From positions 1 through 33,502 of the forward strand of contig JABITU010000174.1 in assembly GCA_018668195.1 (NCBI GenBank): DNA of 33,502 nt, read 5' to 3'. Made by a program: the position numbers and the translations under genes. The notes below the pieces were generated by a model, which had not been told where the DNA came from, did not search any database, and worked only from the letters and a program-made list of their open reading frames with translations. Each line of letters begins with the position of its first letter. Within the stretch, counting starts at the first letter, position 1. Below are positions 32,034 to 33,502 of this stretch, one piece after another. This DNA is from Tateyamaria sp. (GTDB lineage Bacteria > Pseudomonadota > Alphaproteobacteria > Rhodobacterales > Rhodobacteraceae).

Positions 32034-33431
32034 TTGGAAGAGATCAGTCTAAAGAAGCGCATTCGTGGCTGGATGGCATTCGACTGGGCAACACAGCCCT
32101 TTTATACCTTGGGCCTTACGTTTATTTTTGGACCATATTTTGCTGGCGTTTCGTTTGAGTATTTCTCGACCATCTATGCTGATGAGGAAACAGCCAAAGC
32201 AACCTCTCAGGCCACTTGGTTCTGGGGCCAGACGATCGCTGGGTTGCTGATCGCCCTGACCGCGCCGCTGATCGGGGCCTATGCCGACAGCACCGGGCGA
32301 CGGATGCCGTGGATCTGGCTGTTTGCCATGCTCTACCTGCCGTTCACCTGGGCGCTTTGGTATACCGACCCATCGGGTGGCAACATCTATTTTATTCTGC
32401 TCTGTTTCAATCTGGCCTTTATCGCGGCAGAATTCATGTTGATCTTTGTAAATGCGATTTTGCCAAGCCTTGGATCGACAAAAGAAGTTGGCAAAATATC
32501 CGGCGACGGGGCGGCCATCGGGTATTGGGGCGGTGTTCTTGGTCTCTTCATCATGCTTATCCTGTTCGTGAACAAGGGGGACGGCACCACCATAGCAGGG
32601 CTCGCCCCTGCCTTTGGTCTCGACCCCGAAAAAGGCGAGGATTTTCGCGCAGTAGGTCCGTTCATCGCAATATGGTTTGCAGTTTTCATGATTCCATTCT
32701 TTGCTTGGGTGCGCGAACCCCGGACTGCCAACCGACAGGGTGGGGTAAGTCAAGCGATGGCAGACCTCAAAAAATCCTTGCACGGCGCGTGGCACCGCAA
32801 GTCGCTTTTGAATTTCCTAATCGGATCAATGTTTTACCGTGATGCGCTTAATGCGCTTTATGCGGGGGGCGGTGTTTATGCCCGACTGGTTCTAGGATGG
32901 GAGATTATGCAGATCCTCGTCTTTGGCATCGTCGGTGCGATCACGGCGGCGGTAGCTACACAAATCGGCGGTTATTTTGACAAACGGCTGGGACCCAAAC
33001 CGGTGATCCACGTCTGTTGCTATATCCTGATCCTTGTCTGCATTATTATTGTTGGTATGAACCGCGAAAGCTTCTTTGGCCTTGTCGCCATAGCCGAAGG
33101 TTCTTCGACGCCGGACATCGTCTTTTATATCTGCGGGGCGGCCATCGGTGGCGCGGGCGGTGCACTCTATGCAGCCTCGCGATCGATGATGGTGCGTCAC
33201 ACCCATCCCGAACGCCCGACCGAGGCCTTTGGCCTGTTTGCTCTTTCGGGTAAGGCTACGGCTTTCCTCGCCCCTTTCCTGATCGGGCTGTTTTCTACCA
33301 TAACCGGCAATGCACAACTGGGCTACATTCCGGTCATCGTGTTGTTTGTCATTGGTCTTTACCTTTTGCGCAAAGTGCACCCTCAAGGAGATCACGCAAC
33401 ATGGTCAAAATCGGATATTCCATCACCCTGA
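32034..33431 (+). CDS. UMF1/Atg22-type MFS transporter
   Basis: The 465-residue integral membrane protein has about 12 hydrophobic segments. The start RIRGWMAFDWATQPFYTL with TFIFGPYFA shortly after is the signature of the bacterial UMF1 family, relatives of the yeast vacuolar effluxer Atg22. The MFS loop ADSTGRRMPW lies near 83-92. Substrate is unknown. The most likely start is TTG at 32034: an AGAGAGGA ribosome site (about 32018-32025) precedes it, and the protein then begins as in relatives. An in-frame ATG at 31980 would add 18 unlikely residues and is the alternative. The 3' end overlaps the next gene by 31 bases, and the decayed thioesterase lies directly upstream, so its promoter may sit in the pseudogene tail. 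Confidence 0.85.
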   Translation: MEEISLKKRIRGWMAFDWATQPFYTLGLTFIFGPYFAGVSFEYFSTIYADEETAKATSQATWFWGQTIAGLLIALTAPLIGAYADSTGRRMPWIWLFAMLYLPFTWALWYTDPSGGNIYFILLCFNLAFIAAEFMLIFVNAILPSLGSTKEVGKISGDGAAIGYWGGVLGLFIMLILFVNKGDGTTIAGLAPAFGLDPEKGEDFRAVGPFIAIWFAVFMIPFFAWVREPRTANRQGGVSQAMADLKKSLHGAWHRKSLLNFLIGSMFYRDALNALYAGGGVYARLVLGWEIMQILVFGIVGAITAAVATQIGGYFDKRLGPKPVIHVCCYILILVCIIIVGMNRESFFGLVAIAEGSSTPDIVFYICGAAIGGAGGALYAASRSMMVRHTHPERPTEAFGLFALSGKATAFLAPFLIGLFSTITGNAQLGYIPVIVLFVIGLYLLRKVHPQGDHATWSKSDIPSP

Positions 33432-33502
33432 TCCTTGCATTCATCCTTGGGCTTGGAGCCGTAGGCAGCGGCGTGCAAGCCCAGCAATTGGCAAAGCAAC
33501 AG
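33401..33502 (+). CDS. N-terminal fragment of an exported protein (continues beyond window)
   Basis: An ATG at 33401 with AAGGAG 10 bases upstream opens a frame that runs off the window after 34 residues. The start is a typical signal peptide: MVKIGYS, a hydrophobic core ILAFILGLGAV, and a VQA|QQ cleavage site near residue 27. The mature part shows only QQLAKQQ, too little to name the family. It begins 31 bases inside the transporter gene, so the two are probably co-transcribed. Confidence 0.65.
   Translation, partial: MVKIGYSITLILAFILGLGAVGSGVQAQQLAKQQ

Noticed and set aside
1..33502. Search by eye for CRISPR repeats, transposases, integrases, toxin-antitoxin pairs, tRNA or rRNA genes
   Set aside because: None seen; nearly all sequence is accounted for by recognised chromosomal genes.

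Overview
The window reads as a chromosomal segment of an alphaproteobacterium, most likely a marine Rhodobacteraceae (Roseobacter-type). This rests on the gpmI–envC–ctpA order, the zf-CHCC protein beside polA, a GTTC-N7-GTTC-like SOS box, the MoxR/DUF58/DUF4159 cluster and moderately high GC. Genes are densely packed, with many 4-bp stop/start overlaps. I found no tRNA, rRNA, CRISPR, insertion sequence or prophage. Family names come from recognising motifs and overall sequence by eye; no database search was run.

Region 1 (1-7128) is a divergently transcribed sugar-acid catabolic cluster. Leftward: a GarR/LtnD-type 3-hydroxyacid dehydrogenase overlaps a DenD-type dehydrogenase that runs off the window. 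Rightward: an SDR of the 2-keto-3-deoxy-L-fuconate dehydrogenase type, a D-xylonate-type IlvD/EDD dehydratase, an FAH-family 2,4-diketo-acid hydrolase, a D-2-hydroxyacid dehydrogenase and an enolase-superfamily sugar-acid dehydratase, closed by a good intrinsic terminator. Together they suggest a non-phosphorylative route: aldonate, then 2-keto-3-deoxy acid, then 2,4-diketo acid, then pyruvate plus a short hydroxyacid. Two unrelated dehydratases feed one lower pathway. Transporter and regulator are not in view.

Region 2 (7252-11239, leftward) is the housekeeping operon gpmI-envC-ctpA: glycolysis, septal murein hydrolase activation and a periplasmic C-terminal-processing protease. Region 3 (11361-18281) holds a DUF3291 protein, an SOS-type error-prone polymerase DnaE2 that lacks its usual C-terminal OB-fold part and has no imuA/imuB beside it, a zf-CHCC protein and a full three-domain DNA polymerase I.

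Region 4 (18353-25683) has a DUF1285 protein divergent from a four-gene overlapping operon: MoxR ATPase, DUF58, a BatA/DUF4159 membrane protein and a membrane vWA-like protein. This is an aerotolerance-type envelope module. Region 5 (25878-30912) has a soluble hybrid histidine kinase with two receivers, convergent with peroxide-stress gene yaaA, then recQ. Region 6 (30993-33502) has yggT, a decayed acyl-CoA thioesterase pseudogene broken in several frames, a UMF1-type MFS transporter and the start of an exported protein cut by the window edge.
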